From contig WPIO01000002.1 in NCBI GenBank assembly GCA_009760855.2, positions 2,015,501 through 2,079,500 on the forward strand: a DNA stretch of 64,000 nt. Reading direction: 5' to 3'. The stretch comes from Cristatella mucedo (lineage: Eukaryota > Bryozoa > Phylactolaemata > Cristatellidae). The notes under the pieces are model-generated. The model did no database searches. It saw only the letters and a program-made list of their open reading frames with translations, and was not told the DNA's origin. The position numbers and the translations under genes were made by a program. How positions within the stretch are numbered: the stretch's first letter is position 1; every line of letters begins with the position of its first letter. This document shows, piece after piece, positions 46,641 through 58,763 of this stretch.

Positions 46641-47742
46641 CGTATGCAAGGATCTAGTCGCGTAAAATGGATTATGACTGCGTCAAATTAACTCCAGAAT
46701 ACACTTGGCAGTCGGCAAATTAAGCTGAAGCCAGATAAAATGCATGGCTTCGTTAATTGGAACCCGGATATGCAAGTGATACAGCAAGAGCTGCCGAACC
46801 GCCGACCTTGCTTTCATCGTGCCGCTATTGCAGTTTCTATGTGAAAATACACCACCCTTTGGTGTGAAAAAATTCTGATCATGATATCAGAATGATATCA
46901 GAACAACAAAACGAGGGAGCGCACGCTTTCTCAAATCGACCGTTCAGGCAGAGACTGCACCAGCCGCCCCAGCCTAGACAAACGAGCCGCACTGAAGCAC
47001 TCCTCCATGTCTCTCAAATAAATCTTCAGCGTGCGGGCTTCGTGTAGTAATATAACCTCGACCCGGCTTTTGAGCAGCGTAACAGTTCTACAAACGTCAA
47101 GTTTCCGAGCGCTCCTGTCAACGCCGTTGAGGTCAGTGCAGTCTAAAGTTAAGTCTAAAGCTCTCAAGTCTAAAGCTCAACCGAAAACCTGCCCAGTCAA
47201 TGAAAATCTTTCTGCTAAGCTCCTACGCAAGTTACATCTTTGCTGATCAGACGCACGAATGGTGGTAATAGGTTTGGGACTCCGAGACTAAACCTACTAC
47301 TAGGTGTCTCCCTAGTGGCTAAATGGCATGCATGGACACAACGGATTTACCTGAGCACAGCCACGAAGCGCACCGGTACAATTGTCAGGCCTGGCGGCGG
47401 TCAAGCCTACTGTCTTCAGACAGTCAGAAAATCCCGTCGGCAACTTTCTCTAGTCGCTTTAGCGAACACTGATGGTCTTAACGTTTATAAGTTAAAGTAG
47501 TATTGTCAAGCGCAGATCATTTTTCAGGGCTTTAAACAGCTAGGAAGAATCACGTAAGACACTAGAAATGCCCACCACGAGGAGTAACCAGGAGTATGTG
47601 CACGTACGTACGCCCACATGCACACCGTTTTAGTGACTAGCCAGCAAGTTCTCGCGGCTGCCAATACGGTCAAGCGTGTCGGCTGAATCAGATCTCGACC
47701 AAGCCCACTTCGGTCTAGCACTACCACCTTTGAATCCCTTCC

Positions 47743-47757
47743 TGTGCGAATCGCACA
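47743..47757. repeat. Conserved 7-bp palindrome with 1-bp spacer (unit A)
   Basis: TGTGCGA-A-TCGCACA is a perfect inverted repeat. The identical 15 bases occur in unit B (52,021-52,035) and unit C (60,824-60,838). The function is unknown; it could be a binding site, a small hairpin, or chance. Confidence 0.6.
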
Positions 47758-48239
47758 AAGTAGTGAGCTCAAGCAAAGATCTCATCGCAGCATATGTCCG
47801 TTCCCGCGAAATCTTTATTTTGCTAAGCAGCAACGGGAATTAATTCGGCTGATAAAACGGCCAGCCAAACACGATGGACGCAGCAATAGTCACCCTGCTA
47901 TCAAGCTAGTTTGACCGTAAGCTCTTCAAAAGAACTAATACAGTGGTTACCAAACCAATATGTTCGCCAAATGTCGTAGTCAGTGGTTTGACTTGTAAGT
48001 TCATTACGCTTCACCTTCGTCAATCATCGGGCAGGCACGTCACTCTAAAGAATCCTCAACAGCTGCAATGGCACCGGGTGTCAAAATATTGGAGCAACTA
48101 GGCATGTAATCTGGGTATGCTGATGGCTCCGTGGCACTCATACAGCATTGCTTATGGCAGAGAAGAGACGTGAAAAGGGGGTTGGTTCCCAATCCAAGTA
48201 TCAGGACCCACTATTACCGATCATCGCATAAATAGTTGT

Positions 48240-49400
48240 TGAAGTATCTCACAATTCTCGTCAATTGCTAAACCTCAACACAGTTGACATTGACTTTGTC
48301 CGCTAGGAATATCTTCTTCACTAGTGCTGCTCAATCCCACTTCCGCCATGTCGTCATTATTAGAATGCCGTTAAACGGCACTGGCAGACATGCTAACGAG
48401 CATGCGCATCTGAAAAAACACACACTGCGTCCTCATTTGGCCGTCGTTCAATAGTTTACCTAGGATAGTAAAGTAGCTTGGGCTACTGGGCTCAAGATTG
48501 AAAAAGCATACAAGAGATCAGGTATGGCTGCCCGTTGACAGGCGGAATATAACGGTTCCCGTAGATCTTACAAGTCAATCCTAGCAAAGGCTTAATGTTT
48601 CTTCTCTTACAACACAGTTTATTTGCCGATGCACAATTCAAAGATGCTGACTTTATGATTAACCATATCCTTAAATGCCCTCACGATAGCTGCTTACGTA
48701 GTTGACGATTGGTTCTCTAGATTCTTTCTCAACAGCAGACACGAGAACCGGGCATCAATCCCTATGGGAGAGCCGGCCATGTGGAAAACTATCTCTGAAT
48801 TCCTTTTAACCATTCAATATCAACATTCCATAAGGCTACGCGTGACCTTTTTGAGTTAATAGCCCAAAAGAGGATAAATACAAGCCTACTAGACTCCATA
48901 ACCGTGATTACGCTTTTACGATGCATAGACCTGCTTAACCAATATACTCAAACTTTAAACCGAGTCCGTAAGATATAGTACGGTTGTAGAAGAAACAGTA
49001 AGGAAAGTAAGCCTTGCTGCGGATGCACATAAGACCGGCCTTAGTAATGCAGACTTCAGTACAGTTGTAGGGTCTCGTGGGCGAGCGATTGCGGTACGAT
49101 GAAGAGCAAAGGCACCAAAAACGAGTTGTTGAGGTGCCAATGACAGCTTGATTAAATCGCATACAGGCAACACAAGCAAGCGAGCGTAAGTACTGATGTA
49201 GCTGATGTCGCAGCCTTTGATTCTGACACGCACACAAAGTCTCTCTGCTGGTTCTGCTCGAGCTTTCGGTAGCTGTTGATGATATCGATCCCCAAGTCTT
49301 TCTAGAATGCCTCTCATTTCGCGAATGAATATCTTGTACTGCACTACAATGGTTAAGTTCCTGTCACAGTAGGAGACTCTAGAGTATAAAATTAAATTGG
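48240..49400 (+). mobile_element. Very old L2-like LINE in unit A
   Basis: Degenerate matches run in order: LNLNTVDIDFVR (48,265; family LNLKTLDIDAV), KIEKAYKRSG, RSYKSILAKA, and finally LLVLLELSVAVDDIDPQVFL (49,245). A stretch at about 48,960-49,230 in the middle no longer resembles the LINE. The equivalents are 52,530-53,720 in B and 61,330-62,660 in C. C keeps a pre-RT segment (LKKAAVRQLVNKVTVDHEKL near 62,080) that A and B lack. Confidence 0.7.
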
Positions 49401-49973
49401 AAAAAGCCACTTTGCTAATACTTTCTCATAGTCAGGAAGCTTATTTGTTCCACTCGCTTTTGTTGAGTCAATCTGGACGTTTCACTTACAAATGAACCCA
49501 GTCGCTCGTCATTTCGACTTACCTATTGGGCCGTCCGGAATCTTCATTGGCAGCCCTTCGTTGCTTTTGTGACGTCGGAACAGTAAAACGAGTCACATGC
49601 ACGCAGCCAAGACTATCCTTGAAAACCGATCCTTTGAGGAACTGGGGGTGGAAAGTGCGCCTATAGATTCTCGGCTAGGCTACCAAGCCTAAGTAACATA
49701 GGATTCGTATGCATGGTGCGCTAATGTAACTTGTTTTAAAAGTAAGGCGGTTGACATATTGCACGTGATTCCTAAAAAATAGCCTAGCCGTTGAAAGCGT
49801 TCACGGTGACGTTAGTCGAAGCGACTGCCATAACCATTTGAAACCATGTGGTACCAACCGGGCAATGATTGGGTGTAACGACAGTACAGTATTCTCTTAT
49901 ACGTGCAAGCTAAAGCTGCTTAGCAGGATAGGTAAAAAATTCATATGGATGTTCATACAATGACTGATGGCAA

Positions 49974-50370
49974 TGAGAGCTCGCAACGGCTCTCTCAGAC
50001 TGCCTTCCCAGCCGCAAGCTCACGACCGGTGGAAGGGCAGATGACGACTCGGCCTTCCAGCCACATCCATGCATTGGCTGCTTCTCTGGGCACATCAATC
50101 TATCGCAAACTGCCGCTAGCTGTCGTGCGGGTCCCGAACGGATAACGGCTCGTCGATGCGAAAAACAAGGCATGCAAGGAACATAAGGGCTGCGAGAGTA
50201 GTACAACAGAAGGGGAGGGCGAGATCCCTCGAGGCCGGCAGCCGTCTAGTGTGTATAGATTGGGCTTGGTAGCTGTACCTCGAAATACAGGTTTTGGTGT
50301 TGGAGCCAGCAGACTTGTCACTCTGTCGCCCTACATAGCCTGATGACAGGTCGTGCGAAGGGCTGTCACA
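49974..50370 (+). mobile_element. LTR-like block X, copy 1 (397 bp)
   Basis: It starts TGAGAGC and ends GGCTGTCACA. It matches 58,764-59,161 (398 bp) over its full length. The polyadenylation signal of the second copy (GAAATAAAGG) reads GAAATACAGG here. The left flanks of the two copies differ while the right flanks are homologous. No target-site duplication is seen. Confidence 0.55.
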
Positions 50371-52020
50371 TCATCGAAGCGACATTATTACTTACTATTT
50401 TCAGCCACAGCATTTAATAGATTTAAACCACATATAGTTTAACAACATGCACGTCTCAGTCTCTTTACCTTATAGCTTTAACGTGCAGGTAAAACACGCA
50501 GCAAGGTAATGCGTGCTTGTGTATGAGAAGGGAATTTCCTGGGATAGGCCAAAGGTCCGCCACGATAGGTACGATCTTTCAAGATTTCGGAGTATATTAG
50601 ATTCCGTAACGAGACAACAGTGCTGGCATATCCGCTCCAAGCCTAAATATGCCTACGAAAAATTGTGTAGTTTCTTTTTGCCAACTGACACCCGTAATTA
50701 CCTTGCTACGGCAGCTATTCTGTAGACGCCCAAGACAGTGGTCACTATTGGCACATTTAAAACTGATGGCTGCTTGGCCGAGAATCCATGGTGTCAGAGT
50801 GGTGATTTTCTCTTAATAGCACTGATAGAAAACATCTCATCTGATGAACAAAAGCATTCGACGTATGGCATATCTTGCTAACCGAATAACGTCTAATTCG
50901 ACTCTATTTAGGACATTAGGCAAAATAAGCGCTATTTATATACTCCACGAAGGCTATAACTTTTATTGCAAGCATCTAGTCACGTGACGTTTATTGTAAC
51001 TGCGTCAAACTAACTTCCCCAAAACACTTGGCACTCTGCTTACAATGCTGCAGCAAATGATCTGTGATCGCACTGCTTATTTCAGGCCGGATATCCCCGT
51101 GCTGCACTAGCAGCACCCGATTCACTCTAACTTGGTCGCTTCGGGCCTGCGTTGCAGTTTAATATAATATGAAAACATACTTCCCTTCGGTGTAAAACAA
51201 CTCTGAAACTATACGATAAGAGCCAAACTAGCATGCACTCTCTTACATCAATTGACCGCTCAAAGAGACAATGCAGCATAAACACCAGCATGGACAGACG
51301 AGCCGCACTGAAGCACGCTTCCATCCTCCCAAGGAAATTGTCTGCATGCACCCTTCATGCGGTAATGCAATCTGGACTCGGCTTGAAGCAGCATATCTTT
51401 TCTTCTAATGTCCAGTTTTTGACCGCTCTTGTCGATGCCGTTGTGGACAGGACTGTCTAAGGCTCAACCAATAAACTGCCCAGTCAATAAAATCTTGCTG
51501 CTAAATTCCTACGAAAGTTACACCTTTGCTCATCGCACGCAGGAATGACGGGAATAAACGTGGGACTCCTAAGCGATACCTACTAGTAGATGTTTCGCTA
51601 ACAAGTAACAGGCATGCAATGACAAAACAGATTTACCTGAGCACAGTCACGAGACGCTACGGTACAAATGGCAGTGCCGGCGGAGGTCAAGGCTCCTGGT
51701 CGTCACACCGACAGCGAATCCCATCGGCTGCTTTATCTAGGTCACTTAAGCCAACGCTGATTGCTCTTCATATTTGAAAATTCAGGGTAGTGTTGTAAGG
51801 CGCTTACAATTCGTCAGGCAAGTAGCCACCTATGCACGACTAAATAGAGATACTTGGATTGCCCTAACGAATAGCCTCCTGGTGTAGTAAGCCATGTTGA
51901 TACCTTTTCGATAGCTGGCCAGCATGATCTCGCGGCTGGCAATACGGTCAAGCATGTTGGCTACATCAGATCTCGACCAAGCCGACATTGGTCTAGCGCT
52001 ACCACCATTGAATCCCTTCC

Positions 52021-52035
52021 TGTGCGAATCGCACA
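52021..52035. repeat. Conserved palindrome (unit B)
   Basis: Identical to the 15-base palindrome in units A and C. Confidence 0.6.
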
Positions 52036-52529
52036 AAGTATTGAGGTCAAGCAAAGATCTCATCTTGACATCACAGCCTATGTCAACTCCCGCGAAACCC
52101 TTATTTTTCTTCGCAGCGATGGGAATAAATTCGGCTGACAAAACGGCCGGCCGAACACGATAGGCACAGCAATAGTCACCCTGCTATCAAGCTTTTTTCT
52201 CAATAATCTCTTCAAAAGAACTGGTGCAATGGTTACCAAACCAATACGTTTGCCCGATATCATAGTAAGTGGCTTGACTCGTAAGTTTATTATGCTTCAC
52301 CTACGGCAATCACCAGGCAGGCTCGTCACTTTCTAGAATCCTCTGCAGCTGCAATGACACTCGGTATGAACATATCAGAGCAATTTGGCAAGTAATCTGG
52401 GCATGCCGATAGCTCCGTGGCACTCTCACAGCATTGCTAATGGCAGAGCAAAGTAGCGAAAAGGGGGTTGGTTCCCACTTGCAGTCTCGGGACCTATTAG
52501 TTTTGATCATCATATATGTAGAGGCTGAA

Positions 52530-53720
52530 GTCTCTCCATATTTCTCGTCAATTGCCAAACCTCGAAACAGTTGACATTTTCTTTGTCCGCAAGGAATATC
52601 TTCTTTGCTAGTGCTACTCAATCCACCTTTACACATGTCGTCATTGGTATAACGCCACAGAACGGCACTGGCAGACATGCTAGCAAGCTTGTGCGTCTGA
52701 AAACGCACAAACTGCGTCCTCGTGTAGGCAGCGTTCAAAGGTTTACCTAGGATTTTCACTAAGCTACTGCTAGTGGGCTCAAGCTTGAAAAAAATATACA
52801 AGAGATCAGGTATGACTACCCATAGACGGGCGGAATATGACGATTCCCGTACATCTAACCAGTGTATCCTAGCAAAGGCCTAATGTTTCTTTTATTAAAA
52901 CACCGTTATTATACAGATGCACAATTCACAGATGGTGGCTCTGTAATTAACCATCTTTATAAGTGTTCTCACACTAGCTGCTTACGCAGTTGACGATTGG
53001 TTTTCTCGATGCTTTGCCACCTAGATACACAAGAACCGGGCGTCAATCCCTATGGGGATAGCGGGCCGTGTGTAATACTGTCTCGTTATTATGTTTAACT
53101 GTTCAATATCAACATTCTAGAAAGCCATGGACGACCTTGTCCTCAAGTTCATAGCCCAATCAAAGATGGCAACAAGCCCAATAGACTCCATAACCACCAC
53201 CATGCTTCTGTTTTTACCCTTACCATCAATAACACTGCAACAAGTCACGGCCGATATGCTGAAACCATATACTAAAACTTCAGCCCTAGTCCGTAAGATA
53301 TAGTACGGTTGTATAACAAACACTAAGGAAAGTAGGCCTTGCTTCGAATGCACGTAAGATCGTCTTAGTAATGTAGGCTTTGGTACAGTAGTACGGGCTT
53401 GTCGGCGTGCGACTGCGGTTCGACGAAAAGCAAAGGCACCACAACCGAATTGTTGACGTGTCAATGACAGCTAATTGACAGGTTGATTAATTTGCATGCA
53501 GGCAATACAAGCAAGCCAGCGTAAGTACTGTTGTAGCTGATGTCGAAGCCTTTGATTCTGACACGTCCACAAAGTCTGTGTGCAGGTTCTGCTACAGCTT
53601 TCGGCAGCTGTTGGTGGTATCGATCCCCAAGTCCTTCTCGAATGCCGCTCATATCGCGTTTAAATATATGGTACTGCACTGCATTGGTTTAAGTATTGTC
53701 TCAGTGGGGGACTCCAGAGT
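52530..53720 (+). mobile_element. Very old L2-like LINE in unit B
   Basis: It occupies the same position and shows the same decay pattern as in unit A. It predates the duplication. The RT start equivalent of AVDDIDPQ lies near 53,610. Confidence 0.65.
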
Positions 53721-54426
53721 GTAAACATAAATTTATAAATGCCACTTCACCACTACGCTTTTAGTCAGAATGCCCGTATGTTCCTCTAGTTTTTTTTTGA
53801 GTCACTTAGTACATTTTAGCAACCAACGAACTCAGTCACTCGTCGTTTCGACTTACCTAATAGGCCGTACGGAATCTGTAATGGCAGCAGTCGCCCTTCG
53901 TTGCTCTCGCGACGTTGGAATTGGAAAACGAGTCACATGCACGCAGTCAAGAATGTTCTTGAAAACTGCTTCTTTGAGGAACTGAGGGTTGAAACTACAC
54001 CTAAATTTGCGGGGCTTTGCCGCTAGGTTCCAAAGCCGAAGTTACCTAGGATTCACATGCATGGTACGCTAATGTAACATGGTCTAAATGTAAGGCGGTT
54101 TACATATTGCACGTGATTGCTAAAAACTAGCCTGGCCGTTGAATTCGTTATCCGTGATGTTGGTCGAAGCGAATGCTATAACCATAGAACCATTAGGTAC
54201 CAACCGGGCAATGATTGGGTGCCACGACAGTATTCATTTATACGTGCAACGTGAAGCAGCTTAGCAGAATAGTTTAAGAATTCTTATGGATGCTCATACA
54301 ATGACTGATGGCAAAACTTTGGTATGCAGACAGGTTTATTATAGCACAAATAGTGCAAATCAAAGACCTGACCACATGACGACACATAAGAGCTACAGCC
54401 CACCACTCTAGCTCCTTTAAGTCCGG

Positions 54427-54720
54427 TTGCTGCGACAAGGCTTCAGCCACGCGGATTCGATGTATCTTGCGAGCAGCTTTCCGTGGTTTTGTGCAGAGAG
54501 CACACCAGGCGACGGCTATCAATCTCTACCAGACCATAGGACGAAATGCTACATCCTCTGCCAGGTACTCGAAGGTTTGGGCTACTGCCTGATGATAGCT
54601 AGGCATTGCCGCCATGACATTGAAGGGCAGATTTCCTCAATGAAAACCCTTCGCAGCAGGTTCGCTTTCTTCGGGAGCGACGGAAATCTGCTGCCGCAGA
54701 GAATCCTACAAAGAAAATAA
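54427..54720 (+). other. 97-codon frame kept open in units B and C
   Basis: The unit C equivalent is 63,367-63,660. Both frames start at ATG, have exactly 97 codons and share SFPW, YIL, GLG.CLM.ARH, SMKTL and FFGSDG.LLP. No indel separates them. The peptide has no recognised domain or signal. The protein match (roughly 60%) is about what random drift of an aligned DNA repeat would give, so coding is not established. Confidence 0.25.
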
Positions 54721-55466
54721 TGTGACACGCTGCAAACAAGGTCGTGCCTGTGGGTCGCGCCTGCTGATATGCACGTCGGAGAAGACACAGATTCTAGCCG
54801 TGAATGAATCCACAGCGACTGCACTGGCGCTGTGCATGTGAAACTGGAGCTCCCTACAGCGCACGTGCAGCCGGTTGGGAGAGCTACCTTCGGGGCTAAC
54901 GGCCTACTACGGCTACTTTTACCGACTAGCATCACTGACTGAGGGTACTGTGCTTCATCGGCAGTTGCAGTGCACAATGACCTCGAGAAAAGCACGATCT
55001 GCCGATCAGCTTACCTATCGTCGAATCGGCATTTTAGAGCAAGTTTTCAGTTAGCCTAGGCACAAAGACAGCTCTGAGGCACTTGTACCAAGTTGTTTTT
55101 GCAGTGCAGTTAGAATCGAGATGGTAAGCCTGCAGTTCATACGAGCACAAGCCATGAACTCCGACAACAATAATTAAGGGACAAATCTCTTCCTAATGTG
55201 AACGAGCACACAGGGATATGAAAGCATGCTCCAATTGCAAATCACAGTACCAATATCATTCATTTTTTCACTCGTCCAAACGATGCAAATAGCACAGCGT
55301 TGGGCGCACGCATTGGACGATACGCATTGTGATTGTAAAGGATCTTCACAGCTCGATGTAAAACTCAGGGTACACAGGACAGATGACATTCCATCTGCTT
55401 CTACGTAGTAACTTGTAGCTTGAGCATGCGAACGGGAATGCCTTGCATTTACTAGGTGCGCAACTA

Positions 55467-55679
55467 TGTAGGCTACCTCGGTGGCTCACCACGGATGCAC
55501 TCCCTTGGTTCTGTAGTTGCCTGTGCCCTTTGAGTCAGTCCCTAGCTCATATATTCCTTATGTACCTACAGGAGGAATATAGATAGTCTCGTTGACTGCT
55601 CACGTTTGCCAGCACTTGTCTTCGTGTCTCCGCGAGACTTTACCAGTGCTGCTGCAGCCGGAGACACACTAACATAACA
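55467..55679 (+). mobile_element. LTR, family L3, copy 2 (5' LTR of a broken element)
   Basis: It starts TGTAGG at 55,467 and ends ACATAACA at 55,679. It is homologous, in opposite orientation, to 37,131-37,323. It is followed within 3 bases by a primer-binding-site-like sequence, which identifies it as a 5' LTR. Confidence 0.7.
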
Positions 55680-55681
55680 AT

Positions 55682-55699
55682 CGGTAGCAGAGAATGGTT
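55682..55699 (+). promoter_or_regulatory. Putative initiator-Met tRNA primer-binding site
   Basis: CGGTAGCAGAGAATGGTT agrees at 16 of 18 positions with the complement of a eukaryotic initiator-Met tRNA 3' end (TGGTAGCAGAGGATGGTT, the vertebrate form as I recall it). Its position directly after the LTR end fits reverse-transcription priming. Confidence 0.6.
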
Positions 55700-55838
55700 T
55701 ACTCTAGTCGAAAAGAGTACTAGACCTTCTACGGTGTAGATGGGACGCCTATACTGAGGTACGTAATGTTAAACCGCACCAGACTTTATCCCTTGGCTTC
55801 TAACGCTTGAGAAGGTCGCAGTAAGGCTATAGATTCCG

Positions 55839-57187
55839 ATGCCGCTTAAACATGCTGGGCCTGTGTGTCTAGGCGATAACGCCATACACGGTTGGGGTGA
55901 TCAGCTGGCTGACGTAAAGCAAGATTACCACGAGCTGCGAAACGAGCTAATCATAATCTTTTCGTGGTTGACGGATGAGGAGGCCGAGCTTGAAGCCGAG
56001 TGGTTTCGGCAGGAGCAGGAGCAGCTCAACGGAGCCGACGCCGGAACAAAGCTGAGCGACGAGCCAGCTGCATCACTGGTCAACCCCACCGTCAACTGCC
56101 CGCAAGATTTAGACAGGCGAGCGGAACTCATCCAGCTGCTGCAGATATCAGACGGCAATACCGGTGGAGAAAGGGTATGGGACCGCTCCCGACATAGTAG
56201 CCACAACAGCTAAAAAGCTCCAGAACGACGTAAGTGAGCAGCCGCAGCAGTCGGAGTCAGAGGACGAGCACCTTGCGACGGCTTCCAGCGGCAAGGTGGT
56301 AGTAGGCAGCAGCTAGGCGGTAGTTGCCCGCAACAAGGTGCAGGCGGCCCAACCGAGCGACGTCTTGGCAGCTAAGGGCAGCAGTGAGAGCATCGGGGCG
56401 GCAAAGATTGACCGAGAAAGGGCGACGTCTTGGCCGCAAAGCTCTGCGACGAAAGCTTCTAAAAAGTCGAGAGCATCCGATAAAGCATCTCGGCCCAGAG
56501 CGCAGTAGAGCATTGCGAGATTACGGTCAGCGGCGAGACGGCAGTAGCGTGCGACCCGGCCCAGGCAGCCCACGAAAGTGACGTTTTGGCTTCGAGGCGA
56601 CACACAAAGAGCGTCGCAATATAAGCGACATGCAAGCGAAAGAATGACGTCTTGGTCGCCAAGCGCAGCACCTCGAGCCACGTATCGGCAGAGAGCAGCA
56701 CCGAGAGCGTCTCGGTGTTAAAGAGTAACTGCACGAGCGTTTCAGTGCAGAACGCAGAGGAGTGCCTCGAGATAGCAGTAAACAGCAAGGCGATAATATC
56801 CTGCAACGAGGTGCGGATTGCCCTCGAGCGATGCAGCGAGAGCGTCGCTGCCGCGAAAAACAACAGCGTGAACGTTGCGGTGGCGAAGAGCAACTGCGAG
56901 AGCGTCTCGGTGCGAAGCACCGGGATGCTCTCACGATTTGCACCGATTTGCACCGAGCTAATGTCAATCGACCGTAGAGAGCAGGGCATACACCAGTAGC
57001 TAAGAAGCAACAGTTACACACAACAAGACAGTTAACGAATGTCGCAACTCAAGAACGTAACACAAGATCTGACAAGTCCACCTTTCAAAAGCACCTCATG
57101 GCAGCAAGCTGTGCACAGATTCAGCACGTCCTTCAAAGATTATCCGAAATTGAAGTGATAGCTCAGCTGATGTTAGAATGTCACTAA
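55839..57187 (+). pseudogene. Gag-like broken coding region after the L3 LTR
   Basis: A 124-codon frame opens at 55,839 and is rich in Glu, Gln and Asp (WLTDEEAELEAEWFRQEQEQ). After a stop near 56,213 the coding-like signal shifts frame several times. Repeats encoding (S/N)DVL(A/V)AK are followed by a Ser/Val/Ala/Asn-rich stretch, 56,652-56,999. It ends as RAGHTPVAKKQQLHTT and a further 50 or so residues to a TAA at 57,185. Position after LTR and primer-binding site suggests gag. No zinc knuckle, protease, RT or integrase motif is seen. It stops exactly where the minus-strand zinc-finger homology begins. Confidence 0.45.
56350..56720 (+). repeat. Imperfect coding minisatellite, period about 70-75 bases
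   Basis: Segments GACGTCTTGGC(A/C)GC(T/A)AA, GACGTTTTGGCTTCGAG and GACGTCTTGGTCGCCAAG recur near 56,358, 56,428, 56,580 and 56,646. Serine- and glutamate-rich sequence follows each. They are spread over more than one frame, which shows that indels have accumulated. Confidence 0.6.
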
Positions 57188-57189
57188 GC

Positions 57190-57857
57190 ATTCACTACAG
57201 CTAAACAGCCTCACCTTGGAGACCGCCCCAGGATTCCCAGCAGCTGTAGTTGAAGCTCCTCCGGTTCGCACTATTTCAAGCAGGGCTTGGCCTGACAAAT
57301 GCCTCAGGCAGATGCTGTCGTCGGCGAGCGCCAGCACGGATGCTTCCAGCTGCCTAAGCTCTTCTGCCACAATGAGTGGTGCGAGCAAATGCACTGGCCA
57401 TGCTCTGATTGTTGAAAGGCCGACGATCGATTCCATCTTGTTCACACTTGCACTGGCGTCGTGTGAACGGACGTGCCTAAAGGCGAGGCACTTGTTGTAG
57501 AAGTAGCACTTTCGCTCACAGTGTGGGCAGGGCATGCATATCAGTGCCGTCCTTCTCTGCAGGTGGTCGACGAGCGTCGTCCTTGTGGAGAATACGTCAT
57601 CGCAGCCCAGACAAGGGAAAAGCTGGTTCGACGGGCTGCTTTTGGCATGAAACGCTTTGACTTGGTTTTTATACGAGAGCAGCGATTTTATCAATTCCTT
57701 TTCACTAGGAGTATGTCTTACGCCGTCGCAGGCACTCATATCAGTTTCTGCCGTATGAATAGCAGCTGATCTCCGATGTAACAATGGCATCTCCTGTGAA
57801 GAAAGCAAGGAGTTACCGTTTTCTTTCTTCTTTTTCAAATTGTCGTTTTCCATTTCC
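57190..57857 (-). CDS. C2H2 zinc-finger exon fragment, copy c (ZNF532/592/687-like)
   Basis: A 226-codon minus-strand frame opens at ATG 57,853 and runs to a stop at 57,173-57,175. Just upstream a pyrimidine tract and AG (CTGTTTTTAG/GAAATGG) look like a splice acceptor, so this is probably an internal exon and not a complete gene. The order is a Lys-rich start, KSLLSYKNQVKAFHAK, and a finger FPCLGCDDVFSTRTTLVDHL. CPHCERKCYFYNKCLAFRH and VRSH follow, then a linker with AEELRQLEASVLALADD, and the beginning of another finger (LFSCSECLVTF) that is cut off. Copy a at 20.5 kb continues this finger as KSQSNQH. So the exon is truncated where the gag-like region ends. Paired Cys/His spacing with the FYNKC motif points to ZNF532/592/687-type proteins (nuclear, probably DNA- or chromatin-binding), by recall only. 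Its two relatives in this window are clearly dead. Whether this one is expressed cannot be told. Confidence 0.6.
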
Positions 57858-57859
57858 TA

Positions 57860-58760
57860 AAAACAGATTATAAACCACAAATGCGGCTCTAGTTTATAAT
57901 CAGCACGGCTTACGGGTGGCTTCAGTCAACAGGATCCCGCAATAAACTCTGCCTCTGGCACAGCCAGGATGGCACACATTTTACGTGGAAAGTGGTGAAT
58001 GACAACTCGTTGCTGGTGGCACCGTGTGTCCACCGGTAATGGGGCCTTGCGGACCTAAAATCAGCATGAGGATTCGCCCACGATGCCCACAAAAGACAGC
58101 TATAAACTGAGACATAGGGCATCCATCAATGCAGACCTTTACGCAGGATCTCTGCTCTAAAACCCAATCGATGAGGCACATGGAAAGCATTTGTTTAGTA
58201 CCGAACAGTTGTACTTCCTACGAGTCTGCGGTATTTTACACTTCCTATAGTATTAGCATCCTTAAGCAGTTGGTGCTGCACAGACAGGAATGTTAGTCTT
58301 ATAATAACGGTCACCCCAGTAGAAATCCATTATATCTCGCAGTGCAAGATGGGACAGACATTTATAGCAAACCATGTCAAAAGCAACCGTGTTCGAACAT
58401 TCTTACCTGTAAACAAACCATTTCGCTGAAGGCATCAACATTAATGTAAACAAAAACCGGTTGCCTACCATTGGAACGGTACTGATGGGTCATAAGAATG
58501 GTAATAACGATGATGTCAATACGATAGCACCCACGCACGTGGATACATCAGTACCAACACCCTTTGCTTGTGCATTGCATAAGCTGGATGGAAAAACGTC
58601 AATACGTTGTGACACTAGCCTGCATGAATGAATTATCTAAAGCACGTAAGGCAGAAACTTGCACTACACGTGACGAACAATTAAACTTTTCGTCTTGCAC
58701 TAGCTGGTGATGGCTCAAGTCATCTGTCAAGGAACACCACGTTGCAGCCTGCGAGCACTG
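57860..58760. other. No gene recognised
   Basis: This would be intron or flank if the exon at 57.2-57.9 kb is part of a gene. Two short overlapping minus-strand frames (57,922-58,190) lack known motifs. Confidence 0.4.
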
Positions 58761-58763
58761 TGC

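Larger units (their letters stand above)
46640..50370. repeat. Tandem unit A (shortened)
   Basis: This aligns in order with unit B from about 50,960 and with unit C from about 59,760. Anchors include GAGCCGCACTGAAGCAC (46,985), CCTGTGCGAATCGCACA (47,741) and TACCAACCGGGCAATGATTG (49,854). Unit A lacks everything between the equivalents of 54,318 and 58,763. Its left part joins directly to the LTR-like block at 49,974. The offset to B is about 4.3 kb. Confidence 0.8.
50371..58763. repeat. Tandem unit B
   Basis: The part 50,371-54,318 aligns with unit A (from 46,640) and unit C (59,162-63,260). The part 54,318-55,020 aligns with the end of C (63,260-63,970). The remainder (55,020-58,763) has no second copy inside the window. 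It contains an LTR, a broken coding region and zinc-finger copy c. Unit spacing B to C is 8.8-8.9 kb. Confidence 0.75.

Noticed and set aside
48955-49410. 151-codon minus-strand frame, with shorter relatives in units B and C
   Set aside because: It runs antisense to LINE remnants and its frame is broken differently in the other units.
56459-57021. Minus-strand frames of 164-183 codons opposite the gag-like region
   Set aside because: They are shadows of the GC-rich plus-strand minisatellite, with Ser/Arg/Cys-biased composition and no motif.
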